Origin: Phyto melanocephala
Lineage: Eukaryota > Arthropoda > Insecta > Diptera > Rhinophoridae
DNA: 64,000 bases
Direction of reading: 5' to 3'
NCBI GenBank assembly: GCA_941918925.1
Contig: OW799237.1
Coordinates: forward strand, 10,583,201-10,647,200
Every line of letters starts with the position of its first letter. The first letter of the stretch is position 1. A program made the translations under genes and the position numbers. Below, piece after piece: positions 23,170-34,034 of the stretch. Under the pieces are notes generated by a model, which worked only from the letters and a program-made list of their open reading frames with translations, made no database searches and had not been told where the DNA came from.

Positions 23170-23638
23170 CTAGCTGACCCGGCAAACGTTGTTTCGCCAT
23201 ATAAATTATATCTAGAAAATATTTTTTACATTAAAAACAAAAACGTAAACCATATGTGTTCTGCAGTATGCAGTTTGAAATTTTATCGAGGTCATAACGC
23301 TATTTAGGTGAGGTAGAAATTGTCCCTGGGGTAAGTCACCCTAAATATAAAAGACTATGAAAAATAGATGTTGACCGATTCTTAAACGTTTATTTCTGCA
23401 TTGGGTGGACTATAAATTGTGTACAGTTTAAAGAAAAATACTAAAAACTATATCGATGTAAGTACATAATTGAAAAAAGTGGGTGTTAAAGTAGGCGTGG
23501 TAAGAAAAGGTATCCTATTAATCATATCAGAGTTTTAGTTATATTCAGTATGTGAAAATTTCATGAAAATCGGTCGGCAAATTTTGGAGGAGTTTAAACA
23601 CAAACATTACGACACGAGAATTTTATATATTAGACAAT
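23170..23638. mobile_element. Retroposon-like dispersed repeat
   Basis: It starts ACTAGCTGACCCGGCAAACG and ends near GAATTTTATATATTAGA. Internally it contains TGAAAATTTCATGAAAATCG followed by GGAGGAGTTTAAACACAAAC. The same start, the same GAAAATTTCAAGGAAATCGG landmark and an A/T-rich end occur in the 522-bp copy at 44802-45323. No coding sequence is seen. I read it as the 3' end of a LINE family or a SINE riding on one, without knowing the parent. No target duplication was found here. Confidence 0.6.
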
Positions 23639-23863
23639 GCCTCTATGCCTATATTATTTTTATACCTGAACACAATCTGGCACTTAGGAGATTATGTACT
23701 ATATCTAGTTTATTGACCATACAAAACAAAATCTATTGCGCCCCTACACTAAGACAAAATTAAAAAATCCTAAGTGATGCGCTAAAATTATTTCAATTTA
23801 ATCCCATTTGACTATGATTTGTAAAGTGGATTTTTAAAATAAAACGAGTAAATCATTTTAATA

Positions 23864-24786
23864 ATGGGTGTCCCAACTAGAACGCAATTTTTAAATTTTA
23901 AATAAAACACGGATATTTCAAAAAAAAATCGTGAAACTTTATTATATCGTAAAGTAGACAGAATGAGGTTATGTATGGAACAATATATCGTGCAGATGGC
24001 CGCCGTGGCTTTGCTGGCACACACGCGATCTTTTAGTGAAATTTCCAATGACCTTTTTGCATAAATGCTGCGGTATTTTTTTAATGCAGCGTCCAATTTC
24101 CTCTTTTAAGGCTTGAGTCGTCGGCTTATTCGCGTAAACCATCGACTTCAAAAAACCTGAAAGCAAAAAATCTAAAGGTGTTAAATCACACGATATAGGC
24201 GGCCAATTCTGGTCTCCAAAACGCGAAATAACACGACCGGGAAATGACTGATGCAGCAATTGAACTGTTTCTCTGGCTGTATGACATGCTGGCTTTAGTT
24301 CCTAAGTCAATTGAAGTTTGTATGCATGCAGATGCAAATCTTTCGTCAAAATTCGCTGCATAGTGGATTTGGAGACACCAATTTGCTGAGCTCGGTGTCG
24401 AATTGAGGTGGATGGAGTTTAAGCGACATCATCACGTACAGCTTCGACATTTTCGGTCGATCGACCTGATCGAAGGCGCGTTGTTCTCTTTACATCACTA
24501 ACAGACCCAGTTTCGGCAAATTTATCCATTAATCTCTTTACAGTTGACTCTTTTGGAGCATTATTGTGACCCCAAATTGATCGCAATTTGCGAACTGTAG
24601 CCGCAAAACTTTCACTATTTTGGTAAAACAATTTCACAATGAGAATGCGTTGTTCATTCGTGTAGCGCTCCATTTTTACTAACCTCGTACCTTCTACTAG
24701 CAAACAATAACAATTGTTCAAATCTCAAACAATGGCACTTCGAATGGCGCCAAATTTAAAAATTGCGTTCTAGTTGGGACACCCGA
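23864..24786 (-). mobile_element. Internally deleted mariner element with ~32-bp TIRs
   Basis: 923 bp bounded by inverted repeats GGGTGTCCCAACTAGAACGC ... AATTTTTAAATT, with only the two outermost bases differing, and TA on both sides (23862-23863, 24787-24788). The TIR sequence differs from that of the 21858 element, so this is a second subfamily. The coding content is on the minus strand and lacks the middle third of the transposase, making it a non-autonomous derivative that could still be mobilised by a related source. Confidence 0.92.
23969..24673 (-). pseudogene. Mariner transposase with central deletion
   Basis: ATG at 24673 opens MERYTNEQRILIVKLFYQNS followed by WGHNNAPKESTVKRLMDKFA, the N-terminal helix-turn-helix. 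The next frame continues STSIRHRAQQIGVSKSTMQR, then ILTKDLHLHAYKLQLT, a stop, ELKP. It then passes directly into ACHTARETVQLLHQSFPGRV and SCDLTPLDFLLSGFLKSMVY, which holds the third catalytic Asp (in TPLD). About 100 residues with the first and second Asp are missing, and the junction falls between ELKP and ACHTA. It ends HLHDILFHT near 23969. No active enzyme is possible; the DNA-binding half is nearly intact. Confidence 0.87.
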
Positions 24787-26302
24787 TATATACATTTTGC
24801 AAAATATCAAAAAAATGTTTTTCATCACATATTTTTTTTTACCATAATATAGGTTTCGATAGAGATCTCAATTTAGATCTATTTAATTTTACCCACCTGT
24901 AAATGCACTTTTAAAGTCTAGTGAATTGTAGTCTATATTATTGTCTAAAGCCTGTAGTACACGAAGTGTTAAAAGACACATATGCATGAGTCTGTGACGT
25001 AATTTTGACGTCATCATAAAGCATAAATATGGCCGCTTCAGCCACATGTGCTTTATTTGCATTATTGGACTAAAATACAGTACAATATGGTTTATGAGCT
25101 GGAGAACAGGAAAGGCAACTAAAGTGTAAAATTGTTACTATGATATTGGTAGTTGGTAGGTGTTTGTTGGTGCTCTAGTTAGCTGTCTAACACTAACTGC
25201 CAGTAGCATTGGTTGTTAAAGTAGAAAAATTTGTTATAGAAATGAATGATGAGGTTTTTCTTGGCACTTTTTTTTTTGGGTTGAGAGAACAAAAGTCGAT
25301 CTGTCAGAAGTTTGTAAAAAAAATTTGTTTTTAGAAATTAGAAAAAAAAATTAGAAAACTTTTAGGTTTTACGAAAAAAAAAAAAATTAATTAAAAGTGA
25401 AATCAAATCATAGTTGTTTTCAAGGGACACCCTTAGTCATGTATACTCAGTGGTGAAAGCTGTTAGTAGGCCTTATTTATAAAAGGCCTTATAAGAGGTA
25501 CTCTGATACCCACTGCATACTCATTTTACAAGCACTGGAGTATAGAGCAAGGTTTTCCACACTCGCTTTTTAGAACGGGGTTTCTAGAAAAACTTCTGAT
25601 AAAAGCCTCTTTAGAACCCTTTTTAATGAAAAAGACGCGTTAATAAAATTTCTGATTTTTAAATTAAAAAGAAAATTAATTTTTTCTTGTTTTTAATTCT
25701 TTAAAATTTTAGCTGATTTTAGTAACAGCTCAGCAAACAAATTTTGCACCACTTCAATGTGAATAACATTTTTCATGACTTCCAATTCATAAGTGCAAGA
25801 GGAGGCTTAAAAAGTGCCTTCTACAAATTAGAAATATTTGGCCGTTAAGGATGTACTTTAAAATAGATGCAAATGCATGCGTAAAATCTTGAACAATTCG
25901 TATAAACAAATTAAATTAATTCATGAAACATGAGTTGTTTTTCATCTACTACGCATGCGTTCCATGCACTTTTTAGAATGAAGTGAATTTTATTAATAAA
26001 TTCATATAAACACGTGCTCTGCAATGACTCGATAATGTTAAAAATCATGCATGTTTCACCTAAATTGAACCACTTTATCTTGGGTTAAACTCATACATTC
26101 GTTATTTCTTTTGCATGTCTTTGATTGCTGGGAGTATCAATATTTGTTGTTGCTAATAAAAATACAAAAATTTTAAAAATTTCTACATATTTACGACAGT
26201 GTACATTTCAATCAAAGAAAGCGACTTAGATAGTCTATCCGATTTTTAGCATGAATTTCACAGGCCTATTTGGAGTCTTTTCAGAGAAGGTTGGGTATAA
26301 AG
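24787..26302. other. AT-rich DNA with a small motif cluster near 25.0 kb
   Basis: No gene supported. 24990-25075 is less AT-rich and groups ATATGCAT, TGACGTAA, TGACGTCA, CACATGTG and ATTTGCAT within 80 bp (see the regulatory entry). At 25850-26035 there is a ~180-bp segment with a diverged copy at 27740-27930. Confidence 0.45.
24995..25065. promoter_or_regulatory. Candidate regulatory cluster with CRE palindrome
   Basis: The sequence shows TGACGTAA and, 6 bp later, a perfect TGACGTCA palindrome (CREB/ATF-type site). Within the next 50 bp come CACATGTG (E-box) and ATTTGCAT (octamer). In otherwise AT-rich repeat-filled DNA this grouping stands out, but such motifs arise by chance. No transcription start is implied. 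Confidence 0.2.
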
Positions 26303-26310
26303 AGGCTACC

Positions 26311-26520
26311 CAAGGCATATTAATTAATCACGTGACTGCAGTTCAAAACTAAAATTTTTGTTTATATTTTTTTAATATAAAATTTGGGATTTGAGTAAAT
26401 GACAGAAGAGAGAAAATTGTTTTTTTTTTTTTTAAACTTTGACAGCTGAAATTTAAAATAAGTGAAGAAGAAAATAATCAGCTGATGAATCAAGACTACC
26501 TGAAGTATGAATATGCCTTG
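26311..26520. mobile_element. P-related MITE, 210 bp, degenerate 8-bp target duplication
   Basis: The ends are CAAGGCATATT and its exact complement. Flanks are AGGCTACC (26303-26310) and AGGTTGCC (26521-26528), matching at six of eight bases with two transitions. The right-end subterminal sequence, read inward, contains AGGTAGTCTTGA ... ATCAGCTGATTATTTT. It lines up with AGGTAGGCTCAG ... ATCAGCTGATTATTTT at the right end of the P-like element at 34921-37422. The CA ends, 8-bp duplication and shared subterminal block together suggest a small non-autonomous P relative. Confidence 0.62.
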
Positions 26521-26528
26521 AGGTTGCC

Positions 26529-28169
26529 TATCTTCAACAAGTTGTAAGTTTGCCTAACAGAAGGCCTTTCAGATAGAAAGCCCTATTCATTTTATCGTGA
26601 GATGATGCCAGTCTAGGCTCTCAATGTTATTTATTGTTGTTGCATGTGGTATTTTTCTTGTTCATGTTTCTAATTTTTAAAGCAAAAACAGCTCAGTTTT
26701 TCCTGGGTTGCTGTGTATAATAAACCAAAAAAAAGTGCTAAACAAGCCCCCAATATAATATTGCAAATTTGGCAAAAAACTCACAAAAAATTACTTGTGC
26801 ACGTATGTAGACAAGCACTATCTTGTCGGTGCTTGATATTATCACACTAAAAACTGTTATAACAGCAAAAAGAAAAACAAGAAAAAAGAAAAATAGAAAA
26901 CTACCAAAATTCTTTCAAGCATAAAAATAATTAAAATGAAATTTTACACTTGTACTCTATAAGATAAAATTTTCGTCTATTAAATTATAGAAGTTTCGTT
27001 AACAAAAAAACATTTACACGAACACGAGTGTACATACGTGAGCAAAAGTTAACAAAACTTATTAGTTTTTCTTTCAAAAGACATTATTAAATGTTTTTTT
27101 CTTCTACTGTTTGACGAGAAAACATTATCACACAAAATGACTTGGAAAATTGAAAAAGTGTCATTGAAGTTTTGTGTTTCTTTCGGTAGAAAAAGTTACA
27201 AAAAAAAAAAAAAAAACAATAATTTTACAACAAATAAAACCACTTAATGTAATAATAGTAAAAGTTGTGTTTTTTTTTAAATAAAGTTTGGCATACGGTA
27301 AGTATTTATTGATTCTCTAAAGTGTAGTCTATAACGAAGTGTTTGTATCTATCTATTAAAGAGCTGCGTAAAATGTTCTAAAAGTTAAGTGTTTTTGTGT
27401 ACACTACTTCCAGTTACTATATTTCAGTGTAATTATGAACAAGTAAGCTTGTTATATTCAACCTTATAAAATTTGATAACACCCTTCACCATAATGTACG
27501 TAGTAAAGGTACAGTGACCACAGTTTTGGGTAGATTTCAGTTTAAATGTTATACGCCACTTGGCTTTATTATTTGCAATGCCATCAATGGCCTAGTTCTA
27601 CTATCCAAACATTTCAACGTGTTTTGAATGTTCTACCGGATGTTTTCTAAAGCCCAGCAAAAAAGAATAGAAAATGCATTTTTAAGACTTCTTAATCATT
27701 TGTGTAAAAGCATTCATTCTAAATGACTTCCTAAATGCGAAATAATTTGTCATAAATGATGTGATTAAAAATGAATGCAACATAATGCAAAATATCTTAA
27801 AGAATTTATGTCAACTCTTGAAACAACCGATGTATTTCACCAAAAATGCATGAGTTCTATGCACTTATTAGAATGGAGTGCAGTTCATTACAATATTCAT
27901 GTAAACACATGATCTCCAATAAATTTAATCACTTCGACACCAGTTGAAGCCCTGCAAATTCACTTCTTTGTCACAGATTTTAGCTGGGATAGTATAAAAC
28001 TTTAAGTTGGCAACACTTTTCAACTGGCACCCATTTTTTAAGCTGTCAAGTGTTTTGTGTTTAGTTTGGTTTGCCATTTGAACATGAATAAACTGACGGA
28101 TAAATAGCAAAGCGTAGATTCTGTGATTGTGCCCAAAACAAGATTGCCGTTGATCCCGGTTTTGATAAG
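26529..28169. other. AT-rich DNA, no gene seen
   Basis: Fragment of the ATACGCCA-type dispersed repeat near 27525-27600. At 27740-27930 there is a diverged copy of 25850-26035. No coding gene. Confidence 0.45.
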
Positions 28170-28800
28170 CGTATTTTGTAAAATATTAACGCCTACTTTG
28201 GTTTGAAAGGATACGTCTGTAAACAAAACTGTCGTATTTGGAGTTATGATAATCCTTAAGTGTATGTTGAGGCACCGTTGTATACAAAAAAACCGTCTGT
28301 TTGGTGTGCTTTATGGGCTTGTGGCAACATTGGTAGATTTTTCTTTAAAAAACGATGCTGGACAGAAAGTTATAGTCAATGGTGACTGCTATAGAGCCAT
28401 GATTATTGGCTTTTTTGTTCTTCAATTGAACAACTACCAAGTGATGGAGCTGTAGTTTCAACCAGACGGTGCAACATGTTAGACAGCTTGTGCCACAATT
28501 GGTTTTCTGAAGTAGACGTTAAATAGCCGCAAAATATCATGTTTAGTACCCGTGAATAGGCCTCTAAAACCTCTAAAACGTTTCATTATAGTTAGACTAA
28601 GTATTTTGCTGTGGAGATATGTGAAGTCTAGTCTACTTCGATAAGCTGGAAAGATTGACCATTTTTAGGACAACATTCAGCGCATTATTGCCAAAATACG
28701 GCCATAGATATTGAAAAATTTCAACGTAAATTGGATCTTCAGATTATTTAGACTACGTCCGAGTCAGCCGTGGCGGTCATATTTAAATTATAATGCCAGT
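28170..28800 (+). pseudogene. Mariner transposase relic, near complete catalytic half
   Basis: With stops and shifts it reads KGYVCKQNCRIWSYDNP, then PSVWCALWACGNIG, then KNDAGQKVIVNGDCYRAMII, then FQPDGATC (second-Asp block, with the first Gln context changed), then TACATIGFLK. Further on come DNIQRIIAKIRP and NWIFRLF, and the SRGGHI-like end near 28780-28800. The third-Asp block is badly degraded. The N-terminal third is not recognised. Sequence is closer to the 31.7-kb subfamily than to the 21.9-kb one. Terminal repeats were not found. Confidence 0.75.
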
Positions 28801-30580
28801 AGATTGTCTTTGGAATAAAGTATATTTCATGTCAATTTAGAAAACTCATCTTTGATTTATTCCATTTCAAGTTCTATACTTTTATAAAAAACACCCCTTA
28901 TTTCATATTCGTTTTGAATCAGCTTTATTTAAGTCAATCATCCAAATGAATAGAGTCTAGAGCAGACAACAGAGTATTTATAGCCACCTTAAGCCGATTG
29001 AATCTGTGTTATTGTTAGAATTTTGCTGTTCATTTCTAATATAATGTAAAATTAAAAACTCCATAAATTATATCTTCTTAGACAGCCAGAAAATGTAAAT
29101 AAACCGTTTTATTTCTTAAGGTTCGTGGAACAGTAACTAGAACCTAGACGAGGCTTAGCTTCATCAGCCAATCTAACCTATAAATTTTCGACTACCAAGT
29201 GACAATTTTTTACTGCAAAGAAGCCAAGAAACATTAGATGTTTAGTTACACGGCTAGCAATATTTGGCATTGAAAATTAAAATTGTTGTTTTCAGTATTA
29301 TAATATTTCAGATCAATACCCAAATCGATGCCTTCCAAACATAAAATTAAAATTACTAGGTAGCAAGATATTGCCTTTACTAAAAAAGAGAATGTAACTT
29401 TTGATCACTTATCTGTTATATAAAATTTATTTACTTGACAAAATTTGCAAAAAAAAAAAAATTTGAGATGTCTATGTAATGGAAAAATCCATTAGCTGAA
29501 TGACTGATGCTTATTGTATTTATTTTATAGAATTAAAAAAAATATATATATAAACAAATGACATAGGAATTGCTTAGATTTGTTAAATGAGTTGAAAGTT
29601 TTTCTTTTTTTAATGTTAGGAAAATCTTGTTTTCTATCTTCAAATGCTGTGATTTTTTTTTTACCATTTGCTTTCTTAAACATATTTATGTAGACTTAGG
29701 CAACAAAAAAAAGTACCCAATTATGTGACAAACATGACAAGCCAATAACAAAACCTCATCTATCAATTTAACTGTACTAGTCTTGTTTGACAATTCATCC
29801 ATTTAGGTTGTAAAAAAACATAGACAACAATCTTAAAATCTTTTTTTTATTCTTAAACTACAACGAAATATTAAATAAATTTCTCTACAATTTAGTTTTG
29901 CTTTAACAGTCTGTCCAATTCCTTTTCAAATCACACTAACAATAAGGCAATTCACACAAAGTTAAAAACACTAACACGTTTTAACATTCTTTCATGGTGT
30001 TTTCATTTTGCTATCGTTTTCTTGCAAACCTCTCTGCTTGGGTGTTTTACGGTCTCTGTGAGTTGGTCTAGGCCACCCAGTAAGGACTTTATTATGATTT
30101 AGTAATTTCGTATGCATAGAGGGAATCATTGTAGTGGAAAAGGTTTTTCAAAGTTCTACTTTTATGGTAGAGGTTTTGTGTGCTGCTTTGGCAAATGCTA
30201 AGAACACTTGTCTTATAATTGAAGTTTTTCAAAAGTTCAAGTGAAATAATACTGGTGTCCATCCAGGACAATTGAAAGTGATAATACGTGCATAGTTTTG
30301 GAAAGCAAATGCAAGGTTATTGAAAAATTCAAGCATATTGTGTTTGTTTTCTTTTGAGGTTGTTGTTGTTAGAAACCAAAATTAGCATAATTGAGATTGT
30401 TTTGGTGGTTTTGCAATTGTACAAGTGGGAAGAATAGGAATTTTTTTAAGAAGTAGTAATTTCATAAGAAAATAAGTGGTAGATAAGAAAACGGATTGAA
30501 CAAGTGAATAAGAATCAAGCTTAACAGTTAGAGTATGAAATGGAGATCAAAGTACTTGATAAATAGAATTTTGATTGATT
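28801..30580. other. AT-rich DNA, no gene seen
   Basis: The short dispersed motif TTAAGGTTCGTGGAACAGTA at 29117-29165 matches 1938-1985. No coding region supported. Confidence 0.5.
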
Positions 30581-30589
30581 TAGTTTGTA

Positions 30590-31290
30590 ATGAGGCTGTA
30601 GACTAGTTTGATGAATAAATGTCCTCATATCTTTTAAACTTTCTTTCCATCAACCAAAATCAAGATCAATCTTAATAGACTAAATAGGCTAGTAAATTTA
30701 GCAGACTATAGATTGGGTTATAAATTAAACTATCAAGTAGACTACAGACCAATTAAATATACGATGTATAGTGTAAGTGAGTAGACAGTAGACTTGTGTA
30801 TTGAGAAAACTTTATACTGATGTATTGAACAGTCTATAAAACAGTCTATCGAATATACTTTAAAAGAGTTTTTAGAACCATAGATTATCAGATAGTATAC
30901 ACATTAGTCTTAACAAATTTTTCATATACTCTATAGACTGTGGTCTATGGAATAAAAGTCTAGAGAATATAAAAATTTAACTACAACCTAGTCCATTAAG
31001 TGGGCTGCAGATTAGAATATCAAATATGGTACAGACTAATTGAATAAATTACAGGTTACTATATCAAATGGGTCTCAGAATATTCCAAGAATTATACCAA
31101 CATATCGAAGACGTTGTAACACTGTCAGTTAGCAGTACTCTTGAGAGGTTTTTAGTCTTTAAGTATATAATACACAATTCTATAGTTCTATTGACTCAAA
31201 TATGAATAAAGTCAAAGACTAGTTCATCAAATGCACAGAAGACAAGTTAATTGACTAGACTAGCAAATAGATTAGTGTGTCAAATAGTTT
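30590..31290. repeat. Degenerate TAGACTA/TAGTCTA-rich tract
   Basis: About 700 bp dense in short TAGACTA, AGACTAG and AGTCTAT motifs on both strands, with spacing of roughly 20-35 bp. It looks like an old tandem array of a short partly palindromic unit. No fixed monomer can be written from inspection. Confidence 0.55.
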
Positions 31291-31439
31291 CTAGTGTCTG
31301 TCGTAGAGAAATTTTATAGTTGGTTGGGCAAAACGAGAGTAAACACCTGACTCTCGTGAATTATTCGTGTGGTGGAGTTTGTCGTAGTATTTTCTGTAGT
31401 GTTTTTTGTTGTTGTTGTTTTTTTCTATTAGTTTTATGA

Positions 31440-31530
31440 AAGGATGCGTGGTTAGTGAGAGGATTGGAACCTGCCTGAGTCATGAACCGGGTAGCCGGAA
31501 ACCTCACTGAGCCAAAACGGTTCGTAGCAT
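31440..31530 (-). mobile_element. Possible second tRNA-derived SINE
   Basis: On the minus strand TTGGCTCAGTGAGG (A-box-like, TRGCNNAGYNGG) is followed about 35 bp later by GGTTCCAATCC (B box, one base from consensus). After that comes a tail rich in CAACAACAAC near 31405. Spacing fits an internal pol III promoter. The sequence differs from the SINE at 8003-8173. The 3' limit, somewhere between 31440 and about 31320, and any target duplication were not found, so a decayed tRNA pseudogene is equally possible. Confidence 0.4.
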
Positions 31531-31671
31531 ACATAAACAAATAAATGAATATGGCAATGGCACAATCTGATGATGATTATCTTATTATGTGATTGACTTT
31601 TTGACAAAAAACTATCCGTTGCTGTAAAAATCATGATCAAAGGTAATTCTTGGTTTATATACTAGGTACTA

Positions 31672-32594
31672 AAGGGTGTTTTTTTAAGCCCGATAGAACT
31701 TGAAATTGTAAAAAATAACACAAAAAATTAAATTGTAATCAAAATTTTTTTTTTATTCGAAAGATCAATACGTGACATTAACATTTGAAAATGATTTCAG
31801 GCATATGGGCACCGCGGCTGTTCTTGACGAAGCGCATTCTAGACGTCCAATTTTGGGCCACTTTTTCGAGCACTGCTGGCCGTATGTCACGAATAACACG
31901 AACAATGCTGGCCTGCAAGGCGTCAATTGTTGTTGGTTTATCAGCATAAACCAGTGACTTCACGTAGCCCCACAGGAAATAATCGAGAGATGTCAAATCG
32001 CACGACGTTGGAGGCCAATTGACAAGTCCATTTCTCGAAATCAACTTATCGCCAAATTTTGATTTCAATAAGTCGATGGTTGCGTTCGCCGTATGGCACG
32101 TAGCGCCATCCTGTTGAAACCACATCTCCTCCGGATCAATGTCATCCATATTTTCAAACAAAAAATCATTGATCATGGTGCGGTAACGATCTCCATTGAC
32201 CGTAACGCGAGCTCCGGCCTCATTTTTGAAGAAATAAGGTCCGATGATGCCACCAGCGTGAAAACCGCACCAAACGGTGCATTTTTCTGGATGTAATGGA
32301 GTCTGTAGGGTCTCTTGTGGATTGGTCTCGCTCCATATGCGGCAATTTTGCTTATTAACAAACCCGTTAAGCCAAAAATGCGCCTCATCGCTGAACACAA
32401 TTTTGCGATAAAACAACGGACGTCCAGAATGCGCTTCGTCAAGAACAGCCGCGGTGCCCATATGCCCGAAATCATTTTCAAATGTTAATGTCACGTATTG
32501 ATCTTTCGAATAAAAAAAAAATTTTGATTACAATTTAATTTTTTGTGTTATTTTTTACAATTTCAAGTTCTATCGGGCTTAAAAAAACACCCTT
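31672..32594 (-). mobile_element. Mariner (D,D41D) with 177-bp fold-back ends
   Basis: The element is flanked by TA on both sides (31670-31671, 32595-32596). Its ends form an inverted repeat of about 177 bp (31672-31848 and 32418-32594) with only a few mismatches, far longer than the ~30-54 bp of the other copies. The left arm is the genuine transposase 3' end. The right arm is its reverse copy and replaces the original 5' end, so the N-terminal half of the gene is gone. The single-copy loop, 31849-32417, keeps all three catalytic Asp codons. Confidence 0.9.
31778..32419 (-). pseudogene. Mariner transposase catalytic domain, 5'-deleted
   Basis: From 32419 downward: YRKIVFSDEAHFWLNGFVNK (first Asp), KCTVWCGFHAGGIIGPYFFK, EAGARVTVNGDRYRTMINDF, EEMWFQQDGATCHTANATID (second Asp), NWPPTSCDLTSLDYFLWGYV (third Asp in SLD) and QNWTSRMRFVKNSRGAHMPE, ending IIFKC. 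Second to third Asp is 41 residues. All three catalytic residues are present and there is no stop. Upstream of 32419 the frame runs on for about 25 codons, but these are the antisense of the C-terminus, created by the fold-back, and the apparent start is a GTG. The helix-turn-helix half is absent, so no functional enzyme is expected. Confidence 0.9.
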
Positions 32595-32596
32595 TA

Positions 32597-34029
32597 TTAT
32601 AAGGCATATGGCATATCTGCCATCTTTGCAAGTATTAATTATTAAACTATAATTTTCTACCTCTACTAAGAAGGCCACAGCACTCAAAATGAGTAGTGAA
32701 TTATTAACATCCAACACAAGGTCTCGGTTGTGTAAGTAAGCTACCAACAAACCTGTTTTCTTCTTGGGAATAAACTACAACCTTAACTTGTAATCGAAAG
32801 GGAACCCACAAATAATCAATCGTAAGCAAGTTCTAAGGCCTGAGTACTACCAGATGGGTCTGTGGCCAGCCTCAAACATATTTTTTGACCAGAGTTTTAG
32901 CACGCCAAAATTATTGTTTCAAGTAACCGCTATTGCTCGTGCTGACAATACACTTAACGTAGAAAACTAGCCAGGTTAAGGTACTCTTGGAGTTTGTGCA
33001 AAAAAGACAGTAAATAAGTCTTTGTAAATGCCTATATAGCGAAAACTAACTTGTAAAATAGACCATTATTGATAAAAAAACATTCTATAGAATTCCTTAT
33101 AAATAAGTTCTTTAAGTGGACTTTAACATACATCTGTGTTTTTGGTTTTACTATACACAAATTTACTACTTATTTTAACTATAGCTCAACTAAAGTATAA
33201 ATTGAATTGTAGGGGAACATAAAATAGCCATCTAAAGTTTATATGCAAACAAAAACTTATAATGTTACCTTTTACTCCCTCCTTTAAAAATAAGAAGAAA
33301 AAAAATCAATAGAGCAAAACAACTTCTACCCCCCACCCCCTTCTTTTTTTAATTAAATTTTTTATGCGTATTTCCTTTAGTTATTTTAAATAACATTTCA
33401 AAATATATTTTCTTCCTACGGAAATGTAAATTTTTATTTTATATATTTTTATTATGCCATCAAACGCACGTACATTCTTAGTAAACAGAAAAATACGCAC
33501 GTTACAAATTATGGTCTTATGTTTAGAAAAAAATCCTTAAAGACATAAAGTTTGTACCAAAAATCCGGCAAACAATAAAAATTCTCCTAATTTAGGTGTA
33601 ATTTCAATGATAATTATAATGTTAAGTCATTTTATTACGCACTAAGTATTTTGAATAGTATTTGGTGGACAAAAATTTTTTAACATACATATGTACATAA
33701 TTATCACCTTTAGTACATGAGTATTTAAATAATACGTTTACAATATTAAGAACAAATGAACAAGAATTTTAAAAATTTTTGCCTGTGTTTGACATGCATA
33801 CATACATATGTATGTGGCGTATACGTGATAATATTTTTAAAGAAAGATATTTTTGAATAACTGTTAGTGCCTAAATTAGCTTTTAGTCGGCATCTTCAAC
33901 AAGTAAAGTAAATGTTAGAAATAATATCAAATGCTTTAATTAAAAAAAATGTTTTATAAAAAATAATCTGAAAAAATGTAGGTGTATTATGCGGTGGTTT
34001 AACATAATTACGAATCACTTCTAACTAAA
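32597..34029. other. AT-rich DNA, no gene seen
   Basis: No coding gene supported. CATACATACATATGTATGTG near 33798 is a short palindrome of simple ATGT units. Confidence 0.5.
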
Positions 34030-34034
34030 ATACT

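Noticed and set aside
32420..32494. N-terminal 25 codons of the long open frame on the 31.7-kb mariner
   Set aside because: The start is GTG and the codons are the antisense of the transposase C-terminus in a fold-back arm.
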